NCBI GenBank assembly: GCA_017936565.1
Contig: JAGBFG010000038.1
Location: 1 to 33,849 of the forward strand
Direction: 5' to 3'
DNA length: 33,849 bases
DNA from: Clostridia bacterium
Lineage (GTDB): Bacteria; Bacillota; Clostridia; Oscillospirales; CAG-272
Every line of letters starts with the position of its first letter. Position 1 is the first letter of the stretch. A program made the translations under genes and the position numbers. Under the pieces are notes generated by a model that was not told the DNA's origin, made no database searches, and saw only the letters and a program-made list of their open reading frames with translations. Positions 21,835 through 30,907 of this stretch are shown piece by piece.

Positions 21835-22764
21835 CTACACTTTACAAAACGCGGAAAGCTCCTCTTGGGAAAAGCCCAAGGTTTCTGCCACCTGCCGCAT
21901 ATCGTCGGGCAAGGGAGAGCGGAAGGAGAGTGGCTCCTTTGTACGCGGATGCGGGAAGGAAAGACGCGCCGCGTGCAAGGCGGTGCGGGGAAAAGCGTCC
22001 GCCCGCAAGCCGTAAAGCCCATCGCCCAAAAGGGGATGACCGATAGACGCCATATGGACGCGGATTTGGTGGGTTCTTCCTGTGATGGGAAAAACACGCA
22101 CAAGAGAAACGCCGCCCCTTGTGCCAAGGCTTTGGTACAAGGTCAGCGCCTCGTCCCCCTCTTCGTTTTCCTCGCAAACACGGCGGAAAATGACGGATTT
22201 CTCGGCGCGGCGGATTTTCTTTTCAATTCTGCCCTCACCCTCTAACGCGCCGTGCACCAAGGCAAGATACTCCTTTTGTATTTCGCCGCCTTGCAAGGAG
22301 CGAGAGAGTGTATGAGCGGCAGCCTTGTGCAACGCCAGAAGGACAATGCCGTCGGTTTCCCTATCAAGCCTTGTGATAGCGCGAAAGACAAAGGGACGAT
22401 TGCGATAGTAATAGCGCAGTGCATTTGCTAAGGTATCTTGCCTATGCAGGTGAGAGGGGTGCGTTGGCATTCCTGAGGGCTTTTCGCAAAGGCAAATATC
22501 CTCGTCCTCATATAAAACCGAAACGGGAAGAGGCAAGGGCAAAATTGCCTCATTGACGTCTTCCCGTGTATCCTCGGTGTGAAGGACGATACAGTCGTTT
22601 TCCTGTAAGACAGCGCGCACGGTTACCTGTTTTCCGTTGAGCAAAATGCCATTTTCTTTTGCTTTCAGGTCGGTTAAGGCGCGGCGGGAAAGCCCCAGCC
22701 TTTCTCGCAAAAGGGTGCGAAGAAGCAGCCCGCCGTCTTCTTTTTTTACTGTATAGACCAACAT
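21835..22764 (-). CDS. RluA-family pseudouridine synthase
   Basis: 309 residues from the ATG at 22764. A TTG at 22770 directly follows the hom stop, and no good binding site exists, so translation is probably coupled to hom. An S4-like N-terminal part (about 12-60) is followed by the catalytic domain. The signature HPSHLHRQDTLANAL (102-116) and the catalytic block RLDRETDG (132-139, Asp134) are present. Later come KEYLALVHG, then GRTHQIRVHMASIGHPLLGD. It converts uridine to pseudouridine in rRNA or tRNA; the exact target cannot be assigned. It shares an operon with hom and the phosphoesterase. Confidence 0.9.
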   Translation of the reverse strand: MLVYTVKKEDGGLLLRTLLRERLGLSRRALTDLKAKENGILLNGKQVTVRAVLQENDCIVLHTEDTREDVNEAILPLPLPVSVLYEDEDICLCEKPSGMPTHPSHLHRQDTLANALRYYYRNRPFVFRAITRLDRETDGIVLLALHKAAAHTLSRSLQGGEIQKEYLALVHGALEGEGRIEKKIRRAEKSVIFRRVCEENEEGDEALTLYQSLGTRGGVSLVRVFPITGRTHQIRVHMASIGHPLLGDGLYGLRADAFPRTALHAARLSFPHPRTKEPLSFRSPLPDDMRQVAETLGFSQEELSAFCKV

Positions 22765-22770
22765 ATGCAA

Positions 22771-23973
22771 TTAATAAAGGCGAATGTGGCTGATGATTTT
22801 TCCGCCGCAGGCGGCAAAGCGCTCAACAGAGTCAGTCCAGGTGCTTTCGGACATCATAGGTGTCAGGAAAGCGTTTTCCTCGCCCGAAATAGGCTCAGTT
22901 TCGCCAAAGATAATGCCGATAGCGCTTTGCTCCGCGCCCTCTGCCACCACGTACCGACGGCAGAAGAAGGAAGAAAAGTCGCTCGGCGTGCCGTCCTTTG
23001 CCGCGCTCCAAGCAGGGCGGGCGACGGTGCCTCTTGCAATATGGTCAATATCGGCTACCACGGCAGAGGCGGTGGGGTGAGAGCCTGCTCCTCTTCCGTA
23101 AAGCATGACGTCACCAACAAAGTTGCCCCGCACGAGAACGCCGTTGTAAACCCCCGCGATTTCCGCAAGAGGAAGGGATTTGGGAATGAGAAAGGGCGCA
23201 ACCATAACATACAAATCGCCCTCTGCTTCCTTGATAGCGCGACCAAGAAGCTTGATGGAGCAGCCGATTTTTTCAGCCGCCTGCACGTCTTCCTTGCGAA
23301 TGGCGGTGATGCCCTCGGTGTGTATAGCAGAGGCAGGAATCATCTCTCCGAAGGACAGGGCGGCAAGAATGGCGATCTTGCGGCAGACGTCAATTCCCTC
23401 AATGTCGGCAGTGGGGTCCTTTTCGGCATAGCCCTTGGCTTGCGCCTCGGCAAGCGCCTCGGAAAAGGGAGCGCCCAAGGAAAACATCTGGGTTAAAATA
23501 TAGTTTGTTGTACCGTTTAAGATACCCGAAACCTCGGAAATTTTATTGTGAGCCAAATCGTCCACCAAGGGAGAGAGGGCGGGAATGCCGCCGCCGACGG
23601 CGGCTTCAAACAGGTAATAGACACCCTTTTCCTTGGCTATCTGCAAAAGCTCTGTTCCGTGCGTTGCCACCAGCTCCTTGTTGGAAGAAACAACGCTTTT
23701 TCCCGCAAGCAGCGCGCGCTTTGTGAATTCATAGGCAATGCCCGCACCGCCGATTACCTCTGCCACCACGTCCACCGTTTCATCCTGCTCGATGACGGAG
23801 AAGTCCTTGACAAACAGGTCGCGGAAGGGGGAATTGGGAAATTCGCGGATGTCTAAAATATATTTCAGGGTAATATCCTTGCCTGCCCGTTTTGCCAGCA
23901 GGTCTTTGTTTTGCGTCAGCATTTCTGCAACGCCGCTACCGACGGTGCCGAAGCCTAATATAGCGATATTCAT
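22771..23973 (-). CDS. hom: Homoserine dehydrogenase
   Basis: 400 residues, ATG with GGGAAGG 8 nt upstream. It reduces aspartate semialdehyde to homoserine with NAD(P)H, in threonine and methionine synthesis. The Rossmann motif GFGTVGSG is at 7-14. SSNKELVATHG follows near 95-105 and GGGIPALSPL near 127-136. GILNGTTNYILTQM near 149-162 and the family signature AQAKGYAEKDPTADIEG near 177-193 complete the set. The C-terminal ACT domain, which gives threonine feedback in longer versions, is absent. Unusually, no thrB, thrC or lysC is adjacent; an RluA-type gene follows. Confidence 0.94.
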   Translation of the reverse strand: MNIAILGFGTVGSGVAEMLTQNKDLLAKRAGKDITLKYILDIREFPNSPFRDLFVKDFSVIEQDETVDVVAEVIGGAGIAYEFTKRALLAGKSVVSSNKELVATHGTELLQIAKEKGVYYLFEAAVGGGIPALSPLVDDLAHNKISEVSGILNGTTNYILTQMFSLGAPFSEALAEAQAKGYAEKDPTADIEGIDVCRKIAILAALSFGEMIPASAIHTEGITAIRKEDVQAAEKIGCSIKLLGRAIKEAEGDLYVMVAPFLIPKSLPLAEIAGVYNGVLVRGNFVGDVMLYGRGAGSHPTASAVVADIDHIARGTVARPAWSAAKDGTPSDFSSFFCRRYVVAEGAEQSAIGIIFGETEPISGEENAFLTPMMSESTWTDSVERFAACGGKIISHIRLY

Positions 23974-24017
23974 TGTTTATACCTTCCCTTTCTTTCGGGT
24001 TCTATACTGTTTTACCC

Positions 24018-24047
24018 ATTATAGCACATAAGGGGAAAAAAAGTCAA
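24018..24047 (-). promoter_or_regulatory. Promoter of the hom operon
   Basis: TTGACT (24047-24042), an 18-bp spacer and a perfect TATAAT (24023-24018), with TGC before the -10. Confidence 0.85.
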
Positions 24048-24082
24048 GCGCTTATTACGGTTTATGGGATGAGAGGGGAAGA

Positions 24083-24106
24083 AAGCGCTCTTTACAGGCG
24101 CTCTTT
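24083..24106 (-). terminator. Possible weak terminator of the P-type ATPase gene
   Basis: AGCGC and GCGCT form a short stem across the stop codon, followed on the minus strand by TTTCTTCC. The weak T-run makes read-through into hom possible. Confidence 0.35.
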
Positions 24107-26767
24107 TTCCGCGTGCTTCCTTGAGAGCCCTCTTTGGCATAGCTTAACAAGCTCCACAGCAGGGATGACGAGAAGGGCAAGCGCGATGCTGATGATATAG
24201 TGAGAGAGGTCAAGACCCGTGGGAACGAAATCAAAGAGTCTTGCGAAAAATGGAATTTCAATAATCAAGGTACTGAAAAGGAGGGATGCGCCCATTGCGA
24301 GATAGAGAATTTTATTGGAGGAGCCCACCGTAAAGATAGAGTGCCTTTGGGAACGCATATTCAGGGAATGGAAAATCTCACACATAGACATTGTGAAGAA
24401 GGCCATCGTAATGCCCAGGGCGCTCTCGCCACCCTTGATATAGGAGGGATCCGTGCTTTGTCCGATAAAGTAAGAAAGGAGCGTCAGCACGGTAACGAGC
24501 GCACCCTGATAAATGACGTCAAACCCAAGCCCGCCCGCAAAGATGCCGTCGGTGGAGCGGCGGGGCGGCTTTTGCATACTGTCCTTCTCCGCTTTTTCCA
24601 CTCCAAGGGCAAGCGCGGGGAAGGTGTCTGTGATGAGGTTGATAAACAAAAGATGCGTGGGCTTTAATACGGTGACGCCAACCAAGGATGCGGTGAATAC
24701 CGTCAAGACCTCGGCAAAGTTGGAGCCGAGCAAAAACTGAATTGCCTTGCGGATATTGTCATAAATGCGTCGCCCCTCTGCCACAGCCCCCACGATGGTG
24801 GCAAAGTTGTCGTCAGCCAGAACCATATCCGCCACATTTTTGGTTACGTCGGTGCCCGTGATGCCCATACCAATGCCAATGTCGGCGGTTTTAATGGAGG
24901 GCGCATCGTTGACGCCGTCCCCCGTCATCGCGGTGACACACCCCAAGGATTGCCAGGCGCTGACAATACGGGTCTTATGCTCGGGCTGCACGCGGGCGTA
25001 AACACGGATATCTCTGACGCGGGCAAGGAAGGCTTCCTCGTCCATTTCTTCAAGCTCTGCTCCCGTAATAGCTTGCGCGGAGTGGGAGATGATACCAAGC
25101 TCCTTGGCAATGGCAACGGCGGTATCCTTATGGTCGCCCGTAATCATCACGGGCGTGATGCCTGCGGACCGACACTGCGCAATCGCCACCTTTACCTCGG
25201 GACGGACGGGGTCGATCATTCCCGTTAGTCCGATGAAAACAAGCTCCTTTTCCAAGGCGACGGAGGAAATTTCAGCAGGCTTGCTTTTGTAAAGCCGCTT
25301 GGCGCACGCCAGCACTCGTAAGGCGTCGCTTGCCATTTTTTGATTGGCAAGAGCAATCTCGGCTCTCTTTTCCTCAGTAAGAGGGAGAATTTCGCCGTTT
25401 TGCTCGTAAGCCGTACAGCGGGATAAAATCACGTCGGGCGCACCCTTGGTGTATTGCACGACTCCGTCTTCTTTTTGATGAAGGGTACTCATCATCTTTC
25501 GCTTGGAATCAAAGGGAAGCTCGGCAATGCGGGGCAGAGCCCTTTTTAAGCCGTTCTTTTGAAGGGAAAGGGAAGCGGCAAAATACACCAAGGCAGCCTC
25601 GGTTGGCTCACCGACGACCTCGCCCTTTTCGTCCTGCTCGGCGTCGGAGCAAAGCGCCATTGCCGTGGCGATCTCCTTGGCATCTCCCACGTGCGCGGTG
25701 ACGGTCATTTTGTTTTGCGTCAGCGTTCCCGTTTTATCGGAGCAAATAATTTGGGCGCAGCCCAGCGTTTCAACTGCGGTTAAGCGGCGGACGATGGCCT
25801 GCTTTTCCGCCATATGGGTGACGCCCATTGAAAGCACGACTGTTACCACTGCCACAAGTCCCTCGGGGATGGCGGCGACGGCAAGAGATACTGCCACCAT
25901 AAAGAAGCTTAAGAAGGGGATATCGGCAAAGGCGGTTCCTGTTACAAGCGCGCGCACGGTGTTGAAAAGCAGAATAAAGGCGCAAATGCCGATAACGGCA
26001 AAGGTTAAGACGCGGCTTAGCTGTGCAAGCTTCTTCTGCAAGGGCGTTAAGCCTTCCTCTGCTTCCGTAATGGCGGCGGCGATTTTTCCCATTTCGGTGT
26101 CCATACCCGTGGCAACGACCAATCCAACCCCGCGGCCGTATACCGCGATGCTTCCCATATACACCATATTCTTGCGATCACCTAAGGGAATGTCCCTTCC
26201 GTCTTGGGATATGGGAAGCGCAACATCCTTGTGCGCGGGAACGGACTCGCCCGTTAAGGCTGCCTCCTCCACCTGCAAATCGGCGCATTCCAACAAACGG
26301 CAGTCAGCAGGAATAGAGTCGCCCGCTTCCAGCAGTACCACATCCCCGACCACCAGATCCTCACTCTTGACACGGGTGATGTGACCGTCCCGCAAGACGC
26401 GCGTGGTGGCGGCGGACATTTTCTGCAACGCCTCAATGGCGGCTTCTGCCTTGCTCTCCTGCACAACACCCAGAACGGCGTTGACCAGAACTACGAATAA
26501 AATAATAAAGGTGTCGTACGGAACTGCCCTTTCCACGACATCAAGCACTGTGGAAACAAGGCAAGCCGCAAGCAGAATGAGTGTCATAGGGTCCTTCAGC
26601 TCTGCGAGAAAGCGGCGCCACAGGGGCGTTTTTTGCTTTTCCTTTAATTTGTTTTTACCGTTTGCCTCCAAACGGCGCAGGGCTTCCTTTTCGCTCAGCC
26701 CTTCCTTTTGACTTTGCACGGAGGAGAAAACGTCGGATAGCTCTTTCTTGTAAATAGAAGTTGGCAT
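24092..26767 (-). CDS. P-type cation ATPase, PMR1/SERCA-like, probable Mn2+/Ca2+ exporter
   Basis: 891 residues from an ATG with AAAGGAA 6 nt upstream; the longer frame runs into the riboswitch. The P2-type motifs are in order: cation-transporter N-domain (1-75), TGES (172-175), PEGL in helix 4 (301-304), phosphorylated DKTGTLT (344-350), KGAPD (441-445), TGDGVND (615-621), and INLITDTFPALALG in helix 6, whose Asn and Asp form the single Ca2+/Mn2+ site of PMR1-type pumps. About ten membrane helices are expected. It lies behind a yybP-ykoY-type Mn2+ riboswitch, as does the Lactococcus P-type ATPase YoaB, so Mn2+ export is the best guess. Ca2+ transport remains possible. Confidence 0.9.
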   Translation of the reverse strand: MPTSIYKKELSDVFSSVQSQKEGLSEKEALRRLEANGKNKLKEKQKTPLWRRFLAELKDPMTLILLAACLVSTVLDVVERAVPYDTFIILFVVLVNAVLGVVQESKAEAAIEALQKMSAATTRVLRDGHITRVKSEDLVVGDVVLLEAGDSIPADCRLLECADLQVEEAALTGESVPAHKDVALPISQDGRDIPLGDRKNMVYMGSIAVYGRGVGLVVATGMDTEMGKIAAAITEAEEGLTPLQKKLAQLSRVLTFAVIGICAFILLFNTVRALVTGTAFADIPFLSFFMVAVSLAVAAIPEGLVAVVTVVLSMGVTHMAEKQAIVRRLTAVETLGCAQIICSDKTGTLTQNKMTVTAHVGDAKEIATAMALCSDAEQDEKGEVVGEPTEAALVYFAASLSLQKNGLKRALPRIAELPFDSKRKMMSTLHQKEDGVVQYTKGAPDVILSRCTAYEQNGEILPLTEEKRAEIALANQKMASDALRVLACAKRLYKSKPAEISSVALEKELVFIGLTGMIDPVRPEVKVAIAQCRSAGITPVMITGDHKDTAVAIAKELGIISHSAQAITGAELEEMDEEAFLARVRDIRVYARVQPEHKTRIVSAWQSLGCVTAMTGDGVNDAPSIKTADIGIGMGITGTDVTKNVADMVLADDNFATIVGAVAEGRRIYDNIRKAIQFLLGSNFAEVLTVFTASLVGVTVLKPTHLLFINLITDTFPALALGVEKAEKDSMQKPPRRSTDGIFAGGLGFDVIYQGALVTVLTLLSYFIGQSTDPSYIKGGESALGITMAFFTMSMCEIFHSLNMRSQRHSIFTVGSSNKILYLAMGASLLFSTLIIEIPFFARLFDFVPTGLDLSHYIISIALALLVIPAVELVKLCQRGLSRKHAEKERL

Positions 26768-26802
26768 TTTGTTTCCTTTCTTTTTTGCGCACGTAGCGGA
26801 AT

Positions 26803-26847
26803 AAAAAAGACTTTTACCGACAGAGGAAAAGTCTTTCGGTAAAAGTC
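26803..26847 (-). terminator. Riboswitch expression-platform terminator
   Basis: On the minus strand GACTTTTACCGA and TCGGTAAAAGTC form a perfect 12-bp stem with a 15-nt loop and T6. The left arm overlaps the 3' end of the aptamer (the AAGACTTTTACC segment), so ligand-bound aptamer and terminator are mutually exclusive. Confidence 0.9.
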
Positions 26848-26955
26848 TTACTCGTTTCTTTGATAAGAAAGGTATCAAGCGGGTCAAGGCATAAACGCCG
26901 GACCGTGAATGACGCTTAATACGCGCACAAGGCGGAGTTACTCCCTTTTATATTT
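26836..26955 (-). promoter_or_regulatory. yybP-ykoY (Mn2+-sensing) riboswitch aptamer
   Basis: On the minus strand the conserved 5' strand AAAAGGGAGTAACTCCGCC begins near 26949. CGTCATTCACGG and CCGGCGTTTATGCC follow, then TTGACCCGC and GAAACGAGTAAGACTTTTACC at the 3' end. These are recognisable landmarks of the yybP-ykoY family. The 5' AAAAG and 3' CTTTT close P1. The transcription start predicted from the upstream promoter falls at the aptamer's 5' end. In the ON state with Mn2+, P1 would hold the strand needed by the terminator. Confidence 0.88.
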
Positions 26956-26957
26956 TC

Positions 26958-26986
26958 ATTATACGCCTTTTTTTTAAAAAAAACAA
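26958..26986 (-). promoter_or_regulatory. Promoter of the riboswitch-ATPase transcript
   Basis: TTGTTT (26986-26981), a 17-bp A/T-rich spacer and a perfect TATAAT (26963-26958). Confidence 0.78.
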
Positions 26987-27049
26987 GAGCTTTTTGTGAA
27001 AATTTGGCGTTTTTTTGAAAAAAGCAAGCGACGCTTAAAGAGAGCCTTT

Positions 27050-29584
27050 TCAATGCTCTGCCGTGAGCCAGTTTTCTCCAATACCGATGCTGACGGTCAA
27101 GGGGACGGAAAGCGCAACGGCGCCTTCCATTTCTTCTCTTAAAATGTTCGCGGCTCGCTCAGCGTCCCTTTTGTGCACCTCGGCTATCAGTTCATCGTGC
27201 ACCTGCATAACGAGTGCCCCGTCGATGCCTTCCTTGATAAAGCGGCGCTCAGCGTTCACCATTGCCTTTTTGATGATGTCCGCGGCGCTTCCTTGCAGAG
27301 GGGTGTTCATTGCGACTCGCTTGCCAAAGGCGCGCAGCTGGAAGCGGGGGGAGGAAAGCTCGGGAATATAGCGACGGCGCCCCAAGAGAGTGTCCGCATA
27401 GCCCGTTTCCTCGGCGTGCTTCACCAGCCCTTCTAAATATGTGCCAATGGCAGGATATTGGTTGAAGTAGCTTTCGGTATAGCGCTTTGCCTCGGCAACG
27501 CTGATGCCAAGGTCGTTTGCTAAGGAAAAGGCACCGATGCCGTAAACGATACCGAAGTTGACTGCCTTGGCGCTTTTGCGCTGCTCGTCTGTCACCTCTT
27601 GCTCGGAAATATGAAAGACGGCGGCAGCCGTTTGCCTATGAATGTCACGCCCTTCGGCAAAGGCGCGACACATTGCCTCGTCTCCTGAAAAGGCAGCCAA
27701 AAGACGCAATTCAATCTGGGAATAGTCCGCGTCAACCAAGACGTAGTCCTCTCCCTTGGTGATGAAGCAACGGCGCATTTCTCTGCCAAGCGGGGTGCGA
27801 ATGGGAATGTTTTGCAGGTTTGGCTCGGCGGAGGAGAGCCTGCCCGTTGCCGTTAAGGCTTGCTTGAAATCGGTGTGAATTCTGCCCTCGCCGTCCGCCA
27901 CCTTGCAAAGACCCACGGCATAGGTGGAATAGAGCTTGGTCAAGTGGCGATAGGTCAAAATTTCTTCAATAATAGGGTGAGCATACCGCAGAGATTCCAA
28001 CGCCTCGGCATCGGTGGAAAAGCCGTTTTTGGTTTTCTTGATGCCCTTGGTGGGAAGACCAAGGCGGGTAAAGAGCACCTCTGCCAGCTGCTTGGGGGAA
28101 TTGATGTTGAAGTCAACCCCTGCCATAGCAATGATGTTCTCCGCATACAAAACGGAGCTGTCAAAAAGCTTTTTGCCAAAGGCGGTCAATAGGGCTGTGT
28201 CTATGCGAAAGCCTCTTCTTTCCATACGGGCAAGAACCGGGGAAAGGGGAAGCTCAGTTTCGTCCAAAAAGGGAAGAGAGCCGATTTCTTTAAGTCTTTG
28301 TCGGTAAATATCCTCTAAGGCAAGCAGTGCCTCAATGGGCGGGCAAGAAAGCCCTTCCTCTTCGGCAAGGTCAGAGAGCGCCTTTTTGCCGTTTTCCGCC
28401 CGCAAAAGATAGGCGTATAGCTGAATGTCCTTGGGAACAAAGTCAACGGAAGGGAAAATGCCCTCTGCAAAGAGGGTATGCAAAAGCCGTTTGCCGTCAA
28501 AGACGATGACCTCGCGAGAGGGCGCGAAGAGGGACGAGAGCGAGGAAAGCTCTCCTTGGAAACAAAAGGTGGCTTTTCCGTCATAAAGAAGAACGCCCTC
28601 TTCTTGACAGAGCAGAGAAAAGCGGTTTCCAATGCCTGCCAGAATTTCTTCCGCGGTGCTTGCGGAATAAGAGGTCTTTGCGGTAGATGAAGGGCAGGCA
28701 CAGGGCTCGGGTCTATCAGAATGAGAGAGGGCCAGCTTTTTTTGTAGCTGGAAAAGCTCCAAATCGGCGCATTTTTCGATCATGCGCTCTCTGTCAACAC
28801 CAAGGTAGGCAAGGTCGTCCAAGGAAAGCGCCAAGGGTACCTCGCGGCAAATGGTCGCCAGCCACCGCGAGTCATAGGCCGACTCTTTTCCTTGGGATAG
28901 CTTTTCTCTTAACCCTTTGGCGATAGAGGGGTCGTCTAAATGCGCGTATAAATTATCAAGGTCACCAAAGGTGGAAATCAGCTTGGTGGCGGTTTTTTCG
29001 CCAACGCCCGCCACACCTAAAATGTGGTCAGAGGAGTCACCCATCAATGCCTTCAAATCGACAAGCCGGGTAGGCTCAATGCCGTACTTTTGGAAAAAGG
29101 CGTCTCTGTCGTAGGAAAGCGTTTCACCTGTGGATGCCAAAAGCACCGTAACGGAGGGTGAAATTAGCTGCAAAAGGTCGCGGTCACCCGACAGCACATA
29201 GACGTGGGTATCCTCTTTTTCGGATCCCATACGGGCAACCGTGCCCAAAATATCGTCTGCCTCGTAGCCTTCCTTTTCCAAAACGTGAAAGCCGAGCAAG
29301 GACAGACACTCCTTGGCATCAGCAAACTGCGCCAAAAGATCGGGGGGCGTTTCGTGCCGCCCTTCCTTGTAGTAGGAAAAGCGCTGCTTGCGGAAATTGG
29401 GGGCTTTCAGGTCGAAGGCAACCGCGGCATAATCGGGGTTTATATGCGTTAAGTGCCTTAAAACGATATTGAGCATACCGTAAATGGCATTCGTGGGTCT
29501 TCCGTCCTTGGTGGAAAGAGGGCGAATGCCGTAAAAAGCGCGGTTGATAATACTGTTGCCGTCAATTACCAAAACTTGTTTCAT
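27050..29584 (-). CDS. polA: DNA polymerase I
   Basis: 844 residues, ATG with GGAG 5 nt upstream. The 5' nuclease domain (1-290) has VIDGNSIINRAFYG, YEADD and LSGDRDLLQL, followed by GDSSDHILGVAGVGEKTA. The central domain (about 300-460) keeps the size of a 3'-5' exonuclease but lacks its acidic DxE metal ligands, so proofreading is inactive, as in Bacillus and Thermus Pol I. The polymerase domain has motif A DADYSQIELRLL, motif B RKSAKAVNFGIVYGIG and motif C MQVHDELIAEV. It acts in Okazaki-fragment maturation and excision repair. It follows a polytopic membrane protein gene by 90 nt, probably in one transcript. Confidence 0.96.
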   Translation of the reverse strand: MKQVLVIDGNSIINRAFYGIRPLSTKDGRPTNAIYGMLNIVLRHLTHINPDYAAVAFDLKAPNFRKQRFSYYKEGRHETPPDLLAQFADAKECLSLLGFHVLEKEGYEADDILGTVARMGSEKEDTHVYVLSGDRDLLQLISPSVTVLLASTGETLSYDRDAFFQKYGIEPTRLVDLKALMGDSSDHILGVAGVGEKTATKLISTFGDLDNLYAHLDDPSIAKGLREKLSQGKESAYDSRWLATICREVPLALSLDDLAYLGVDRERMIEKCADLELFQLQKKLALSHSDRPEPCACPSSTAKTSYSASTAEEILAGIGNRFSLLCQEEGVLLYDGKATFCFQGELSSLSSLFAPSREVIVFDGKRLLHTLFAEGIFPSVDFVPKDIQLYAYLLRAENGKKALSDLAEEEGLSCPPIEALLALEDIYRQRLKEIGSLPFLDETELPLSPVLARMERRGFRIDTALLTAFGKKLFDSSVLYAENIIAMAGVDFNINSPKQLAEVLFTRLGLPTKGIKKTKNGFSTDAEALESLRYAHPIIEEILTYRHLTKLYSTYAVGLCKVADGEGRIHTDFKQALTATGRLSSAEPNLQNIPIRTPLGREMRRCFITKGEDYVLVDADYSQIELRLLAAFSGDEAMCRAFAEGRDIHRQTAAAVFHISEQEVTDEQRKSAKAVNFGIVYGIGAFSLANDLGISVAEAKRYTESYFNQYPAIGTYLEGLVKHAEETGYADTLLGRRRYIPELSSPRFQLRAFGKRVAMNTPLQGSAADIIKKAMVNAERRFIKEGIDGALVMQVHDELIAEVHKRDAERAANILREEMEGAVALSVPLTVSIGIGENWLTAEH

Positions 29585-29674
29585 AAAATCTCCGTTCCGC
29601 CGCGAGCGCGACGAGGGTCGTTTATAGGCTTGTGCTTCTTCTCAAAAAGGGAAGGCAGGGGGAAGCTTCCAAAA

Positions 29675-30607
29675 TCAGAATTTTCTTCTGTCAAAATCAA
29701 TGGTAGCTTCCGCGGATGTGTCATAGAGAGGGTTGTCCTCTCTTTTGATGGGAGCGGTGTCCTGTTCGGTTAAAAATGCGGCAGAGGAAGCCTTGTTTTC
29801 TTCTTCCTTGGGGAAGGAAACGGACAACAGAACCAGCCGTGCCAAAACATATAGGAAAAGGGCAAAGACCAAAAAATCGTGCATAAAGGAGCCGACAAGA
29901 GCGTTCTCTCTCGCGGCGAAATAAATGAGTCCGGGCAAGGAATCGGCTGCGGTCATTACCAAGGCGGTCATTGCCGAGAAAGCATAAAAGGGGGCCCCCC
30001 TCTTGCCCAAGCGCATACGCGCCTCTGCCAAAAAGAAGAGAAGCAGAGAGAGGAAGGTCATTTGATCGAAAATTTTAATGGGGCTGTTCAGGGTGAAGGA
30101 GGTATTGAAATAAGCGAGCAGGGCATAAAAAACGCAAAAGAGCGCCCCACCAAGACAAGTGCCGACGGAAAGCGAGAGAGATTTCCTCGAAAGCGCCACC
30201 GCGCCCATATAACCAATTAAGGAGAGGGAAGAAAGAAGACAAAGCACCAAAAGCAAGGTCTCAGTAGAGGTAGCCGTCTTTCCTAACATAGCAATGGCGG
30301 TATCCAGTATCCAGACAAACGCGGCAAACGCGGCGAAGGCGGAGGAAAGCAATGTCAGGGGAGAAGAGGAAAAGTCAGGGCTTGGGGCTCTGTCCCTCGT
30401 GATAATAGCAAAAAAGAGAAAGAAAATAACGGCAATCGCCAAACAAAGTCCATAGCCGTAGGAGGATAAAAAGCTCTCTTGGAAATGACCGAGCGCGGCG
30501 TCGTATTTCCCAAGCACCAGCACCGTGCGCAGAATAACCAATAAAAGCGCGAAAAACGCGGCTATCAGCAGGGCGCCTTGGTATAATTTTTTGGCGGAAA
30601 GTTTCAT
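29675..30607 (-). CDS. Unrecognised polytopic membrane protein
   Basis: 310 residues from an ATG with AAGGAAG 6 nt upstream. A frame continues further upstream to a TTG at 30745, through another hydrophobic stretch, but has no binding site there. About seven hydrophobic segments are visible (near 12-32, 55-72, 85-106, 118-136, 150-170, 190-208 and 245-265). They are followed by a charged, soluble C-terminal tail of about 45 residues with several Asp, Glu and Lys. No family signature is recognised. It is the likely first gene of a unit with polA. Confidence 0.7.
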   Translation of the reverse strand: MKLSAKKLYQGALLIAAFFALLLVILRTVLVLGKYDAALGHFQESFLSSYGYGLCLAIAVIFFLFFAIITRDRAPSPDFSSSPLTLLSSAFAAFAAFVWILDTAIAMLGKTATSTETLLLVLCLLSSLSLIGYMGAVALSRKSLSLSVGTCLGGALFCVFYALLAYFNTSFTLNSPIKIFDQMTFLSLLLFFLAEARMRLGKRGAPFYAFSAMTALVMTAADSLPGLIYFAARENALVGSFMHDFLVFALFLYVLARLVLLSVSFPKEEENKASSAAFLTEQDTAPIKREDNPLYDTSAEATIDFDRRKF

Positions 30608-30872
30608 TTTTTTGCTTCCTTCTTTCATTTTATATATATATAGGGGTGTGAAAACGGAATAACGAGGGGAAAGACCGCTTTCCCCAAAAAGGAAATAGAA
30701 CACGCAAAATACCGCTCCCCAAAATAGAGAGACAAAATCCAACAAAAGTATTGTAACTTAAATATATTAATAAAATGTAACTCTTTTCCAATTTCCTATA
30801 TTATTGTGAAAGTTGCACAAAAAAATAATAAAAAAGTGCGAAAATTTTTACGAACAAAAATTTCCAAAGGTG
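30608..30872. other. Divergent spacer with a perfect hairpin
   Basis: Only one clear structure is present: GGGGAAAG-ACCG-CTTTCCCC at 30666-30685, an 8-bp stem with a 4-nt loop in the minus-strand leader. The rest is A/T-rich (TA repeats at 30631-30642). I could not assign a confident promoter for the minus-strand membrane protein gene. Confidence 0.5.
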
Positions 30873-30901
30873 TTGCATTTTTGAACAAAATGCTTTATAA
30901 T
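30873..30901 (+). promoter_or_regulatory. Promoter of the S10 ribosomal protein operon
   Basis: TTGCAT (30873-30878), a 17-bp spacer and a perfect TATAAT (30896-30901). The transcript starts near 30908. Confidence 0.88.
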
Positions 30902-30907
30902 AGTAAG

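Noticed and set aside
30608..30745. Longer version of the membrane protein starting at a TTG
   Set aside because: No Shine-Dalgarno is present, and the extension crosses a perfect hairpin. The ATG at 30607 has AAGGAAG at normal distance.
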